This document shows, piece by piece, positions 16,873-25,715 of a stretch of DNA of 64,000 bases (the first letter of the stretch is position 1; each line of letters begins with the position of its first letter). The notes below the pieces were generated by a model. That model had not been told where the DNA came from. It worked only from the letters and a program-made list of their open reading frames with translations, and ran no database searches. A program made the translations under genes and the position numbers. This DNA comes from Lachnospiraceae bacterium (lineage in GTDB: Bacteria > Bacillota > Clostridia > Lachnospirales > Lachnospiraceae). The DNA is taken from contig CAAGSD010000053.1 in assembly GCA_900772845.1 (NCBI GenBank), positions 5,389 to 69,388 of the forward strand, written 5' to 3'.

Positions 16873-17603
16873 TAGTCCAATCTCTCCTTTTTACGACTCT
16901 TACGCTCTTCTTCAAAAATAAAACGGATGATCTCTTCTCTGGTATTTACATCCAGGTTATAATACTGAACTCTGTGTTCAAACGTCCCCTTGCGATTTTC
17001 CAGTTCTTTTACCGCCAGTACTTTTCCCACCACATCGTACTTTTTTCTTTCTCTGTCCTTCAGGAGATGGTAACTGCACAGGATCAGGCTTCCCGGCTCA
17101 TATCTCTGGGAAGACATAAATCTTAATCCTCCGCCACTGATATCCACGATCACACTGTGCTTTAAGGGAAGTCCCGGCTGTAATTCATAAGGACAATTTT
17201 CTTCCAACGCCTGTATTTCTTCTTCCTCAAGATTTCTGGCGCACATATCCAGAGCACAACTGAAACGGTAGTATTCTCTTCTCTGATACTTTCTTAAATT
17301 ACTGGTCAGTTCCATGACCAGGACATAGACATTATTGCTCTTGTAACGGTCTATGATCCTCGCAAAGCACTGATAGAGACTATTCTCCTCAAAAAAGATT
17401 AAATCATATTCCGAATCCACCGGTAAAAGTATCAGCCTCGTCTGCTCCATCGGCATGGCAACTTCCAACGTATCCTCCGACAGGATCTGAAGGACACGGC
17501 TCTGATATACTTTTGTTGCGTTTTCTGCTCCTTTTTCCTCAATTCCACGTTCCAGGGTACGAAGTTCTATTTTCGATCCCTCTTCCACAAATCTGGACAG
17601 CAT
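16872..17603 (-). CDS. PilZ-domain c-di-GMP-binding flagellar regulator (YcgR-like)
   Basis: 243 residues. An N-terminal YcgR_2-like barrel (about 1-90) is followed by a PilZ domain with both ligand-binding motifs: RREYYR (the R-x3-R loop, about residue 110) and DISGGGLRF (the D-x-S-x-x-G element, about 152). Proteins of this type bind c-di-GMP and slow or stop the motor, as YcgR does in E. coli and MotI in B. subtilis. Encoding it inside the flagellar operon supports the brake role. It overlaps the cheB start by one base and lies 16 bases after flhG. Confidence 0.88.
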   Translation of the reverse strand: MLSRFVEEGSKIELRTLERGIEEKGAENATKVYQSRVLQILSEDTLEVAMPMEQTRLILLPVDSEYDLIFFEENSLYQCFARIIDRYKSNNVYVLVMELTSNLRKYQRREYYRFSCALDMCARNLEEEEIQALEENCPYELQPGLPLKHSVIVDISGGGLRFMSSQRYEPGSLILCSYHLLKDRERKKYDVVGKVLAVKELENRKGTFEHRVQYYNLDVNTREEIIRFIFEEERKSRKKERLD

Positions 17604-17619
17604 AATGTGTGCACCTCGC

Positions 17620-18510
17620 TTATTTGGATTGTTTCATTGCTCCGTTTCTCGTACCTATGATATGTGAGAAAAATGCCGCCATCCCCCGTCTGGGCTGCTG
17701 ATCCTCTTCTTTCTCACACAGTCTTTCTGCGATCCGCTGATAGGCCTGACTGGATTTTGCTCCCGGATTCTGGATTGACACCGGTATCTGCTGCATTACA
17801 GCCTGCATTACCTGGGGATCCTGTGGCACACATCCTAAATATGTCATCGGTATTTTTAAATATCTGGTCACTACCGCATTCAACTTGTCAAACAGCACCT
17901 GACCTTCTTTGATATTACCGACTCTGTTTGCCACCATCTTTACTTTCGTAAAATCATCCTGAAATCTCGGATGTCTGTACAATGCCTTCAGCAGGGAATA
18001 GGAGTCTGTAATGGATGTAGGTTCCGGTGTCGTCACCAGCAGCACTTCCCCGCTGGCTACCAGAAATTCCAGTACACTGTCCGATATTCCTGCTCCGGTG
18101 TCCACAATAATGATGTCCGTCAGGGCATCCAGCTCCGCAAGGTTCTGTATGATACAGGTCAGGGCATCCTTTCCCAGGTTGGACATTCCGGCAATTCCGG
18201 ATCCTCCTGAGATAAATCCCACTTCCATGGGTCCCCAGGTAATGATGTCGCTGATGCTTCTGCCCTCATAGACCAGATCACACAGATTGTGCTTCGGTAT
18301 GGCTCCAAACATGATCTCAATATTTGCCAGGCCGAAATCTGCATCCAGAATGATCACTCGTTTTCCCATTTTACGGAATTGAATTGCCAGATTGATGGAC
18401 ATATTGGATTTTCCCACGCCGCCCTTGCCGGAAGTGACTGTAATGACTCTTGCAGTAGGTCTTATTTGGTTGTTCGCTTTGATAATCCTTAGCTGTTCTG
18501 CCTGATCCAT
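17620..18510 (-). CDS. flhG: MinD/ParA-type ATPase FlhG (YlxH)
   Basis: 296 residues with a deviant Walker A TSGKGGVGKSN (about 25-35), a Walker A' region VIILDADFGLANIEIMFG, and IIIVDTGAGISD. The C-terminus holds a short amphipathic, Arg/Lys-containing segment suitable for membrane contact. FlhG controls flagellar number and placement, together with the GTPase FlhF encoded 25 bases upstream. It also helps load FliM/FliY into the C-ring in Bacillota. An N-terminal DQAEQLR helix resembles the segment that activates the FlhF GTPase. Confidence 0.96.
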   Translation of the reverse strand: MDQAEQLRIIKANNQIRPTARVITVTSGKGGVGKSNMSINLAIQFRKMGKRVIILDADFGLANIEIMFGAIPKHNLCDLVYEGRSISDIITWGPMEVGFISGGSGIAGMSNLGKDALTCIIQNLAELDALTDIIIVDTGAGISDSVLEFLVASGEVLLVTTPEPTSITDSYSLLKALYRHPRFQDDFTKVKMVANRVGNIKEGQVLFDKLNAVVTRYLKIPMTYLGCVPQDPQVMQAVMQQIPVSIQNPGAKSSQAYQRIAERLCEKEEDQQPRRGMAAFFSHIIGTRNGAMKQSK

Positions 18511-18535
18511 TTTTCTGCGCCTTTCTGTGAAAGCT

Positions 18536-19774
18536 CTATTCCTTGCCTCCGAGAATCTGCTTTACCGTTTTCTGCGGATTAAACATCTCCATATCATCCG
18601 GGACATTCTGTCCACAGGTCACGTAAGCAATCGGTGCGCCTGTATAAAGCTTCATGTTCAGCAGATTCCCCACTGCCTCTGTTTCATCCAACTTGGTAAA
18701 GATCAGCTCATACTTTGCGATCTTTCCATAACAATCTGCGATTTTCTGGAGATCCCTGTATTTTGTGGTTGCGCTCAGGACCAGAAATACCTGATATTTT
18801 TCCGGTCTCTTTAAACCGGCCACCATTTCCTTCATTTTCTCCAGCTGTTCCGCATTCTGATGTGATCTCCCCGCTGTATCTATAAAAATATAATCACAAT
18901 CCCAATAATCATCGATTGCCGCCTGCAATTCTTCCGGTGTATAAATGACCCTGAACGGAGTCTCCAGAATATTTGCATAAGTTCTTAGCTGCTCTGCCGC
19001 TGCAATACGATAGGTGTCCGCTGTCAGAAGTGCCACCTTCTTTTTTTCCTCCACGCAGTACCTGCCTGCCAGCTTGGCTATGGTAGTCGTCTTTCCCACA
19101 CCGGTAGGTCCTATGAACCATACGATCCCCGGTCCATTCTCCGCCGGAGTGATTCCTTCGGATTTTCCGAATTTCAGCACCATTTTCTGATAAATGTTTG
19201 CCAGAAGATAATCAAACGGAAGATCTGCCTTCTTGGTCTTTGAAGCGTCCTCTAAAATACTGTTGACATATTTTTCATCCATTTCATTATCCAGCATTTT
19301 GTTATACAGCAGACGGATGAACTTATCCTGCTCCGGATTCTGCTCGTCCTCTTTTTCTTCCTGCTTTTCTGCTGTCACTTCCGCTTCAGTGTCCAAAGCG
19401 TCTTTCTGTGCTTCCGCTGCTTTCTCCGTATTTGCAGCTGCCGGTCTGCTGTTTAACTGACTTTCCAAAAGCGTCTGCAGACTATCCAGCTTTTTTTCTA
19501 TATTTTCCGTACTGTTTTTCACCGATACCGTCTTTGCCGTACCTGCACCTGCCCCGGAAGCTTCCGTACGATTCAGACTGTTTACCACAGGTCTCTGGGG
19601 TGTCTCATCCTCCAGTGCAGCGGTCACCTCGATCTGCTTCGATGACAGAAAGGAGAACAACCCTTTCTTTTTCACTTCACGGACATTCATGATCACCAGT
19701 CCGTTTCCCAATTCTTTTTTCGCAGCCTCTGTTGCCTCTGCTTCTGTTTTCCCGGTAAATTTCTTAATTATCAT
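18536..19774 (-). CDS. flhF: SRP-type GTPase FlhF
   Basis: 412 residues. The N-terminal B domain (1-60, MIIKKFTGKTEAEATEAAKKELG) and a long, low-complexity Ala/Glu-rich linker (about 85-155) are followed by N and G domains. The GTPase motifs are GPTGVGKTTTIAKLAG (G1), DTAGRSHQN (G3) and TKLDET (G4). FlhF marks the site of flagellar assembly at the membrane and is regulated by FlhG. It is a close paralogue of Ffh and FtsY. It lies between flhA and flhG, the standard order. Confidence 0.97.
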   Translation of the reverse strand: MIIKKFTGKTEAEATEAAKKELGNGLVIMNVREVKKKGLFSFLSSKQIEVTAALEDETPQRPVVNSLNRTEASGAGAGTAKTVSVKNSTENIEKKLDSLQTLLESQLNSRPAAANTEKAAEAQKDALDTEAEVTAEKQEEKEDEQNPEQDKFIRLLYNKMLDNEMDEKYVNSILEDASKTKKADLPFDYLLANIYQKMVLKFGKSEGITPAENGPGIVWFIGPTGVGKTTTIAKLAGRYCVEEKKKVALLTADTYRIAAAEQLRTYANILETPFRVIYTPEELQAAIDDYWDCDYIFIDTAGRSHQNAEQLEKMKEMVAGLKRPEKYQVFLVLSATTKYRDLQKIADCYGKIAKYELIFTKLDETEAVGNLLNMKLYTGAPIAYVTCGQNVPDDMEMFNPQKTVKQILGGKE

Positions 19775-19815
19775 ACTGATCCTCGTTCCTGTGTCGGTTC
19801 AATGTGCTTGATGTC

Positions 19816-21855
19816 TTAAGCTGTGACCATACCCACAGACTGTAATTCCACATTCGATTCCACTTCGTTGTAAGATACTACCACCAGATCCGGATAATAA
19901 TCCTCGGTCAGCCGCTTGAAATACATTCTTACGATCGGTGATGTCATGATAATGGGGGTCTTTCCCATATTTTCCAGCTTTTTGGTCTCTTCTCCCACCG
20001 CATTGAGAATTGCTTTGCTTCTGGCAGGATCCAGATTCAGGAAAGCTCCTGTCTCTGTCTGTTTTACGCTTCCCATGACTTCCTGCTCTATCTTGGGATC
20101 CAGCGTCAGCACACTGGTAGTCTCGTGGGAAGGGAAATACTTGGTGGAAATCGCTCTCTTTAAACTCTGTCTCACATACTCTGTCAGAATATCGGTATCT
20201 CTTGTGGTCGGAGCATAATCCGCCAGAGTCTCCAGAATCGTCAGCAGATCCCGGATAGAGATTCCCTCCCGCAGCAGATTCTGCAATACCTTCTGTATCT
20301 CACCCAGTCCCAACAGCTTGGGTACCAGCTCGTCCACCAGAGAAGGATTGTTTTCTTTGACATTGTTAATAAGGTTCTGGACATCCTGTCTGGTCAGCAG
20401 CTCTGCAATGTGCTGTCTGATGATTTCCGTCAGATGTGTGGCAATGATAGAAGGCGGATCTACTACCGTATAGCCCAGGCTTTCAGCACGTTCTCTCTGT
20501 CCCTCTGTGATCCAGATCGCCGGCAGATGGAAGGACGGTTCAAAGGTAGGAATTCCTGTGATCTCCTCTTCGACATATCCCGGATTCATTGCCATATAAT
20601 GATCAAATAAAATCTCACCTTCGCTGACCTGAATACCTTTGATTTTGATAATATACTGATTCGGATTCAGCTGGATGTTATCACGCAGACGGATAATGGG
20701 CACTACTGTACCAAGTTCCAGTGCGATCTGTCTTCGGATCATAACCACACGATCCAACAGGTCACCACCCTGGTTCACATCTGCCAGTGGGATAATACCA
20801 TAACCGAATTCCAGCTCGATGGGATCCACCTGCAGCAGACTGTTGACATTCTCCGGCTGCCTGATCTCTTCGGCCGCAGCTTCCTCACTGTCGACCTCCT
20901 GCTCGATCTTGGCTGTCTCAATGGTACCTTCGATATTTCTCGCAACGATGATGAATACCAGCCCCAATCCTACGAACAGGATGGTATTTAACTGCGTTAC
21001 AAATCCCAGGATTGCCAGCATGGCTCCCACCAGGTACAGTGCCTTAGGCACTCCGAACAGCTGGCTGACCAGTGTCGTGCCGAAGTCTGCATCCTTACTG
21101 CCCTTCGTCACCAGAATACCTGTTGACAGTGAGATCAGAAGGGAGGGGATCTGGCTGACCAGACCGTCACCGATGGTCAGTATCGCATATTTATTCAGAG
21201 CAGCCGTAATATCCATGCCCTGTCTGGTCATTCCCATAATGATACCGCCCACGATATTGATGGTGGTGATCAGAAGGCCTGCTACCGCATCTCCTTTTAC
21301 ATACTTTACGGCACCATCCATGGAACCGAAGAAGCTTGCTTCTTCCTGGATCTTTTCTCTGCGCTTCTTAGCCTCTGCATCCGTAATGGCACCGGTATTC
21401 AGATCCGCATCGATAGCCATCTGCTTACCTGGCATGGCATCCAATGTAAATCTTGCGGTTACTTCGGATACACGCTCAGAACCTTTGTTGATGACCATGA
21501 ACTGGATCAGGATCAGAATAATGAAGATGATCACGCCGATGACCAGATCACCGCCGCCTACGAATTCACCGAAGGTTTCCACGACATTACCTGCATTGCC
21601 ATCTCTTAAGATCAGTCGTGTCGAAGACGTATTCAGTGCAATACGGAAAATCGTAGTGAATAACAGCATCGTAGGGAAGAAGGACATATCCAGTACTTCC
21701 TTACTGAACATCGTTGCAAACAGGATCGTCAATGCAACAGAGATATTGATTGCCAGTAAAATATCCAGCAGCCAGGAAGGTATTGGCACAATAAACATGA
21801 TAATGGCCGCCATAATATAAATCGCTACGCCGATATCCGCTTTTCTCATTTTCAT
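19816..21855 (-). CDS. flhA: Flagellar type III export gate protein FlhA
   Basis: 679 residues. Seven to eight membrane helices occupy roughly residues 5-320, with the conserved FHIPEP signature region (about 135-185, RFTLDAMPGKQMAIDADLN). The cytoplasmic domain (about 330-679) forms the nonameric ring that docks chaperone-substrate complexes. GGAGGT lies 10 bases before the ATG. FlhA uses proton-motive force to drive export of rod, hook and filament subunits. It is 42 bases after flhB. Confidence 0.98.
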   Translation of the reverse strand: MKMRKADIGVAIYIMAAIIMFIVPIPSWLLDILLAINISVALTILFATMFSKEVLDMSFFPTMLLFTTIFRIALNTSSTRLILRDGNAGNVVETFGEFVGGGDLVIGVIIFIILILIQFMVINKGSERVSEVTARFTLDAMPGKQMAIDADLNTGAITDAEAKKRREKIQEEASFFGSMDGAVKYVKGDAVAGLLITTINIVGGIIMGMTRQGMDITAALNKYAILTIGDGLVSQIPSLLISLSTGILVTKGSKDADFGTTLVSQLFGVPKALYLVGAMLAILGFVTQLNTILFVGLGLVFIIVARNIEGTIETAKIEQEVDSEEAAAEEIRQPENVNSLLQVDPIELEFGYGIIPLADVNQGGDLLDRVVMIRRQIALELGTVVPIIRLRDNIQLNPNQYIIKIKGIQVSEGEILFDHYMAMNPGYVEEEITGIPTFEPSFHLPAIWITEGQRERAESLGYTVVDPPSIIATHLTEIIRQHIAELLTRQDVQNLINNVKENNPSLVDELVPKLLGLGEIQKVLQNLLREGISIRDLLTILETLADYAPTTRDTDILTEYVRQSLKRAISTKYFPSHETTSVLTLDPKIEQEVMGSVKQTETGAFLNLDPARSKAILNAVGEETKKLENMGKTPIIMTSPIVRMYFKRLTEDYYPDLVVVSYNEVESNVELQSVGMVTA

Positions 21856-21897
21856 CTGTGCCTTACCTCCTTTCTGTTCTTTCGTATTTTCAATCGT

Positions 21898-23010
21898 TTA
21901 TACTTTACCCTGCAGGTGGTACACAAATGCCAGCACCTCGGCTACCGCCTGATAGAGTTCCGGCGGTACTGCCTGCCCCACATCCACATTGGCATACAGC
22001 ATTCTGGCCAATGGCTTGTTTTCCACAATTTCTATTTTATGCTCTCTGGCGATCTCCTTGATCTTCGCCGCCAGATAATCTTCTCCCTTTGCGATCACTA
22101 TGGGCGCATCTGCCACCTCGGGATCATATTTGATGGCAACTGCATAATGTGTAGGGTTGGTGATGACCACATCTGCCTGCGGCAGATTCTGCATCATTCT
22201 CCGCCGGGAAGCTTCCTGCATCTTCTGCCGGATACGGCCTTTGATCTGTGGATCACCTTCCTGCTGCTTATACTCTTCCTTAACCTCTTGCTTGGTCATT
22301 CTCATATCCCTGCTGAATTTTACTTTCTGATAAATAAAATCTGCTGCAGCGATGATCATATAGATCAGCGATACCCTGATCCCGAGATCCGTAACAGTCT
22401 CTCCGATCAAAGCGATGGCCTGCATAAGCTCCATATCATACAGGCTGTATAGCAGCGGCCACTTGCCTTTCAGATAATTATAACATATGTATATGATCAA
22501 TCCAATCTTCAATAGAGATTTGATCAGCTCCACCAGGGAATTCACAGAAATGATCCTCTTGAATCCGGAGATCGGATTCAGTTTGGAAAATTTGGGCTGC
22601 ATTGGCTTGCCTGTGGGATGCCACCCCACCTGTACCACATCACTTAAAAAAGCTATCAGACAACCCACCAACAGAAGCGGAGCCATGATAACCACTGCTT
22701 CCAGCAGCATCTTCTGAAATACCAGTCTGGCATCCGTCTGGGGCATGCTGCCATGCCAAAAGGTTACCACCTCCGGGATTTTTTCATAAATGTGAGTGAA
22801 TACATTCATGAACTGGTATCCCATGTGTCCCACCCATAGCTTTAATACCAGGAATACCGACAAAAGACCCAGACCATTGGCAATTTCACGGCTTTTTGCT
22901 ACCTGACCTTCTTTTCTGGCATCTGTCAGTTTTTTCTCGGTAGCGGGTTCGGTTTTCTCTCCACCCTGTCCTTCTGCAGCAAAGAATTGCAGATTATATT
23001 CCAGACTCAC
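21898..23010 (-). CDS. flhB: Flagellar export switch protein FlhB
   Basis: About 370 residues from a GTG at 23010-23008. That start sits in GGAGGTATGATGTGA at the end of fliR, so the two overlap by 4 bases and are probably translationally coupled. Four membrane helices lie between about 45 and 225. The cytoplasmic domain has the autocleavage motif NPTHYAVAIKYD (NPTH near residue 280). Cleavage there lets the export gate change from rod/hook to filament substrates. A longer upstream open frame is not used because it overlaps fliR. Confidence 0.95.
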   Translation of the reverse strand: MSLEYNLQFFAAEGQGGEKTEPATEKKLTDARKEGQVAKSREIANGLGLLSVFLVLKLWVGHMGYQFMNVFTHIYEKIPEVVTFWHGSMPQTDARLVFQKMLLEAVVIMAPLLLVGCLIAFLSDVVQVGWHPTGKPMQPKFSKLNPISGFKRIISVNSLVELIKSLLKIGLIIYICYNYLKGKWPLLYSLYDMELMQAIALIGETVTDLGIRVSLIYMIIAAADFIYQKVKFSRDMRMTKQEVKEEYKQQEGDPQIKGRIRQKMQEASRRRMMQNLPQADVVITNPTHYAVAIKYDPEVADAPIVIAKGEDYLAAKIKEIAREHKIEIVENKPLARMLYANVDVGQAVPPELYQAVAEVLAFVYHLQGKV

Positions 23011-23789
23011 ATCATACCTCCGACAAAGGACACTACCATCTTTTTCATCTCCTGATAGACAAAATCCGCTGCACCCGGCAGCATTCCCGCAGTCAGGAAC
23101 ATGGCCGTAAGACCCGCCAGTACTTTCAGCTGAATACCTACCGCAAACATATTCATCTGGGGAGATACCTTTGCCAGCACTCCCAGGATTGCATTCAGGA
23201 GTAATGTTACACAAAAAATCGGCAATACAATACGAAAGCCGATCAGAATATAATCATTCATAAATTCGATCATGGAGTTCAACAGACTGTCTGCATGAAA
23301 CACCACCCCGTTCACGGGAATCAGTGTAAAGCTGTCCGCCAACGCCCCAAAAAGATAACGGTACATTCCGGAGGCGATCAGCATCAACATAAAGGAATAC
23401 TGATATAATACACCGGTAATGCTGGTGCTCTCTCTTGTCGTCGGATCCATCAGTGTCGCCATGGAAAGTCCCGTTTCCATATCTGCTATGGAACCCGCAA
23501 AATTTACGATTGCCATGCAGATATTAGCCCCAAACCCGATCAACAGACCGGCGATCGCTTCCTTCATGACAATGACTGCATATTCCATTACCGTATTAAA
23601 AACAACTGCTTCCACCGGTGTCAGTGTCTCATACAACAGAATCGCCGTAAAAAAGCTGATACCGATCCGGATTCTGGCCGGAGTATCTGTCATACCGAAA
23701 TAAGGTGCAATATAGACAAAGCAGGATACTCTGACAAAAATCAGTAAAAAATATTCAAGATCATATATGGAAAATGAAAAATCTACCAT
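23007..23789 (-). CDS. fliR: Flagellar export gate protein FliR
   Basis: 260 residues, nearly all hydrophobic, with about five or six membrane helices. The conserved central region includes KEAIAGLLIGFGANICM and MDPTTRESTSI. FliR with FliP and FliQ forms the helical export channel in the membrane. The C-terminus overlaps the flhB start. It lies 12 bases after fliQ. No odd features. Confidence 0.96.
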   Translation of the reverse strand: MVDFSFSIYDLEYFLLIFVRVSCFVYIAPYFGMTDTPARIRIGISFFTAILLYETLTPVEAVVFNTVMEYAVIVMKEAIAGLLIGFGANICMAIVNFAGSIADMETGLSMATLMDPTTRESTSITGVLYQYSFMLMLIASGMYRYLFGALADSFTLIPVNGVVFHADSLLNSMIEFMNDYILIGFRIVLPIFCVTLLLNAILGVLAKVSPQMNMFAVGIQLKVLAGLTAMFLTAGMLPGAADFVYQEMKKMVVSFVGGMM

Positions 23790-23801
23790 GAAGCCATCCT
23801 A

Positions 23802-24074
23802 TTACCTGTGCACATATTGACTGAAAGTGGACCACAATTGTACCGTATATTCCACCATTGTGTTCATCATCCAGCTTCCCAGCAAAACCAATGTCAGGAA
23901 TATGGCAATAATCTTCGGTACAAAGGTCAGCGTCTGCTCCTGAATGGAGGTCACTGTCTGAAAAATACTGATGATCAATCCAACGATCAGCGATACCAAC
24001 AGAACAGGCAAAGATACCTTAATGATCACATATAACGCATTATTCGTCATTTCCGATACTGCATCAATCGTCAT
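23802..24074 (-). CDS. fliQ: Flagellar export gate protein FliQ
   Basis: 90 residues with two membrane helices (about 15-40 and 52-75). The family motifs PVLLVSLIVGLIISIFQ and IQEQTLTFVPKI are intact. FliQ forms part of the P5Q4R1 channel. It lies 21 bases after fliP and 12 before fliR. Confidence 0.97.
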   Translation of the reverse strand: MTIDAVSEMTNNALYVIIKVSLPVLLVSLIVGLIISIFQTVTSIQEQTLTFVPKIIAIFLTLVLLGSWMMNTMVEYTVQLWSTFSQYVHR

Positions 24075-24095
24075 TGTCCTACCTCATTTCACCGG

Positions 24096-24971
24096 TTAAT
24101 AAAACGTCTGTACCAACTGCCCTATGATCAATGCCCATCCGTCTGCCAGTACAAACAGTAGAATCTTGAAAGGCATGGAAATCGTCGTGGGTGGCAGCAT
24201 CATCATGCCCATACTCATCAGAGTGGATGCCACTACCATATCGATTACAATAAAAGGAATGTAGATCATAAAACCGATCCAGAACGCCATACGCAATTCG
24301 CTGATCATAAAGCTGGGAACCAACACCGAATTGGGAATGGCTTCCAATGTTCCGTCCCATTCCTTTCCTGCAATATCCATAAAAAGTTCTACATCCTTCA
24401 CCTGGGTCTGGGGATACATAAATTCACGTAACGGTGCCATTCCCTTCTCCAGAGCCTCTTCCTGATCAATTGTCCCTTCTTCAAAGGGCTGAATGGCTTC
24501 TTCATTGATTCTTGTGATCGTAGGTTCCATGATAAAGAATGTCAGAATCAGTGCCAGACCGATCAATATCTGGTTTGGCGGTGCTGTCTGTGTATTTAGC
24601 GCCGATCTTGTAAAATGTAACACAATGATGATTCTGGTAAAAGACGTCATCATGATAATAATGGTAGGTGCCAGGGCGATCAGCGTCAATGTAATCAAAA
24701 TGCGTAATGCACCGTTGATCTGCCCGTTTCCATTATTATAGGTAATACTGACCGTGTTGGCTGTATTCAACGATCCCACTTCTTCATGTGTAGTGGCCGT
24801 TCCCGCCGGATTGATCACTGTAGATACCTCTGTATCTCCTGTCAGATGCCGCTCCGAAGCCTGTGCCTTTATGGGTGTACAAATACACAATATGCCTACC
24901 GTGACCAGCAGGCATACCATAGAAATAACTCTCTTAAGTTGTTTGTTTGCATTAATGATCTTTGTCTTCAT
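24096..24971 (-). CDS. fliP: Flagellar export gate protein FliP
   Basis: About 291 residues from the ATG at 24971, within the end of fliO (20-base overlap). A GTG six codons earlier is an alternative. An N-terminal signal-like helix (about 13-35, ending near KAQAS) is followed by a periplasmic-side segment and membrane helices at about 80-105, 120-140 and 225-285. Conserved stretches include MMTSFTRIIIVLHFTR and PFKILLFVLADGW. FliP is the main channel-forming subunit of the export gate and its signal sequence is normally removed. Confidence 0.95.
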   Translation of the reverse strand: MKTKIINANKQLKRVISMVCLLVTVGILCICTPIKAQASERHLTGDTEVSTVINPAGTATTHEEVGSLNTANTVSITYNNGNGQINGALRILITLTLIALAPTIIIMMTSFTRIIIVLHFTRSALNTQTAPPNQILIGLALILTFFIMEPTITRINEEAIQPFEEGTIDQEEALEKGMAPLREFMYPQTQVKDVELFMDIAGKEWDGTLEAIPNSVLVPSFMISELRMAFWIGFMIYIPFIVIDMVVASTLMSMGMMMLPPTTISMPFKILLFVLADGWALIIGQLVQTFY

Positions 24972-25317
24972 TCTGTTTCTTAGCCGCACGTTCCATTAGT
25001 TCCCGGAACCCGGAAGTATTTTCCAATGTTGTCTTACCTTTAAGTTGTTCTGCCGGGATCTCCCCCAGAGTTGTCACAGTATCTTTACAGACTGCGATAG
25101 CAAAATAGGTTTCACCGATCCGGATCAGTTGAATATACTTGTTATTGGCGATCCGAACCGTCTCCCTTACTTCAATATTGCCTGCCGCTCCCTGCTGCTT
25201 CTGGTATCCCGCAAGCCATTTTGTCACCAGTGCGGTTACCGCCAGTACTGCCAGAAAAATCAGCAATACGGTAATAAACTGTGCATAACTGTCAGCTTTT
25301 CCGGTGAGTATGATCAT
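24952..25317 (-). CDS. fliO: Flagellar export chaperone-type membrane protein FliO
   Basis: About 121 residues, starting at an ATG that overlaps the cheY stop in TAATG (25317). One membrane helix (about 12-35) is followed by a soluble domain with VRETVRIANNKYIQLIRIG and YFAIAV, the conserved FliO/YlaN-like strand pattern. FliO assists FliP ring assembly. The longer upstream frame reads through cheY in another frame and is not used. It overlaps fliP at its end. Confidence 0.9.
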   Translation of the reverse strand: MIILTGKADSYAQFITVLLIFLAVLAVTALVTKWLAGYQKQQGAAGNIEVRETVRIANNKYIQLIRIGETYFAIAVCKDTVTTLGEIPAEQLKGKTTLENTSGFRELMERAAKKQNEDKDH

Positions 25318-25679
25318 TAACCCACTACCTTTTTCACAGCTTCTATAACTCGCTCTGCCTGGAAAGGCTTTACGATAAAGTCCTTGGCTCCTGCCTGAAT
25401 GGACTCGATAACCATAGCCTGCTGACCCATTGCGGAACACATGATAACCTTTGCGCCACCGTCCAGCTTCTTGATTTCCTTCAGTGCCTGAATACCATCC
25501 ATCTCCGGCATAGTGATATCCATCAGTACCAGATCGGGATTTACCTCTTTGAACTTCTCTACAGCTTTCATTCCGTTCTCTGCTTCTCCGGCAACATTGT
25601 AACCGTTCTTGGTCAGAATGTCCTTAATCATCATTCTCATGAATGCTGCATCATCGCAGATCAAAATATTTTTAGCCAT
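25317..25679 (-). CDS. cheY: Chemotaxis response regulator CheY
   Basis: 120 residues, a single receiver domain with D9, D10, phospho-acceptor D54 (LVLMDITMP), a conserved Ser in MCSAMGQ and Lys in IVKPF. CheY-P binds FliM and FliY to change motor rotation. As in B. subtilis it lies between fliY and the export-gate genes. It is 36 bases after fliY and overlaps fliO by one base. Confidence 0.98.
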   Translation of the reverse strand: MAKNILICDDAAFMRMMIKDILTKNGYNVAGEAENGMKAVEKFKEVNPDLVLMDITMPEMDGIQALKEIKKLDGGAKVIMCSAMGQQAMVIESIQAGAKDFIVKPFQAERVIEAVKKVVG

Positions 25680-25715
25680 TTAGTTTTCCTCCATTTATTT
25701 GGTCTATTCTCTGTT

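Noticed and set aside
20819..21820. Long plus-strand open frame of 333 codons opposite flhA
   Set aside because: It is antisense to a fully conserved flhA, has Ser/Thr/Ile-biased composition, and lacks a ribosome binding site and any domain pattern.
21898..23214. Longer FlhB open frame starting at 23214
   Set aside because: The extra 68 codons overlap fliR and are Cys/Ser/Gly-rich; a GTG with GGAGGT at 23010 gives the normal start.
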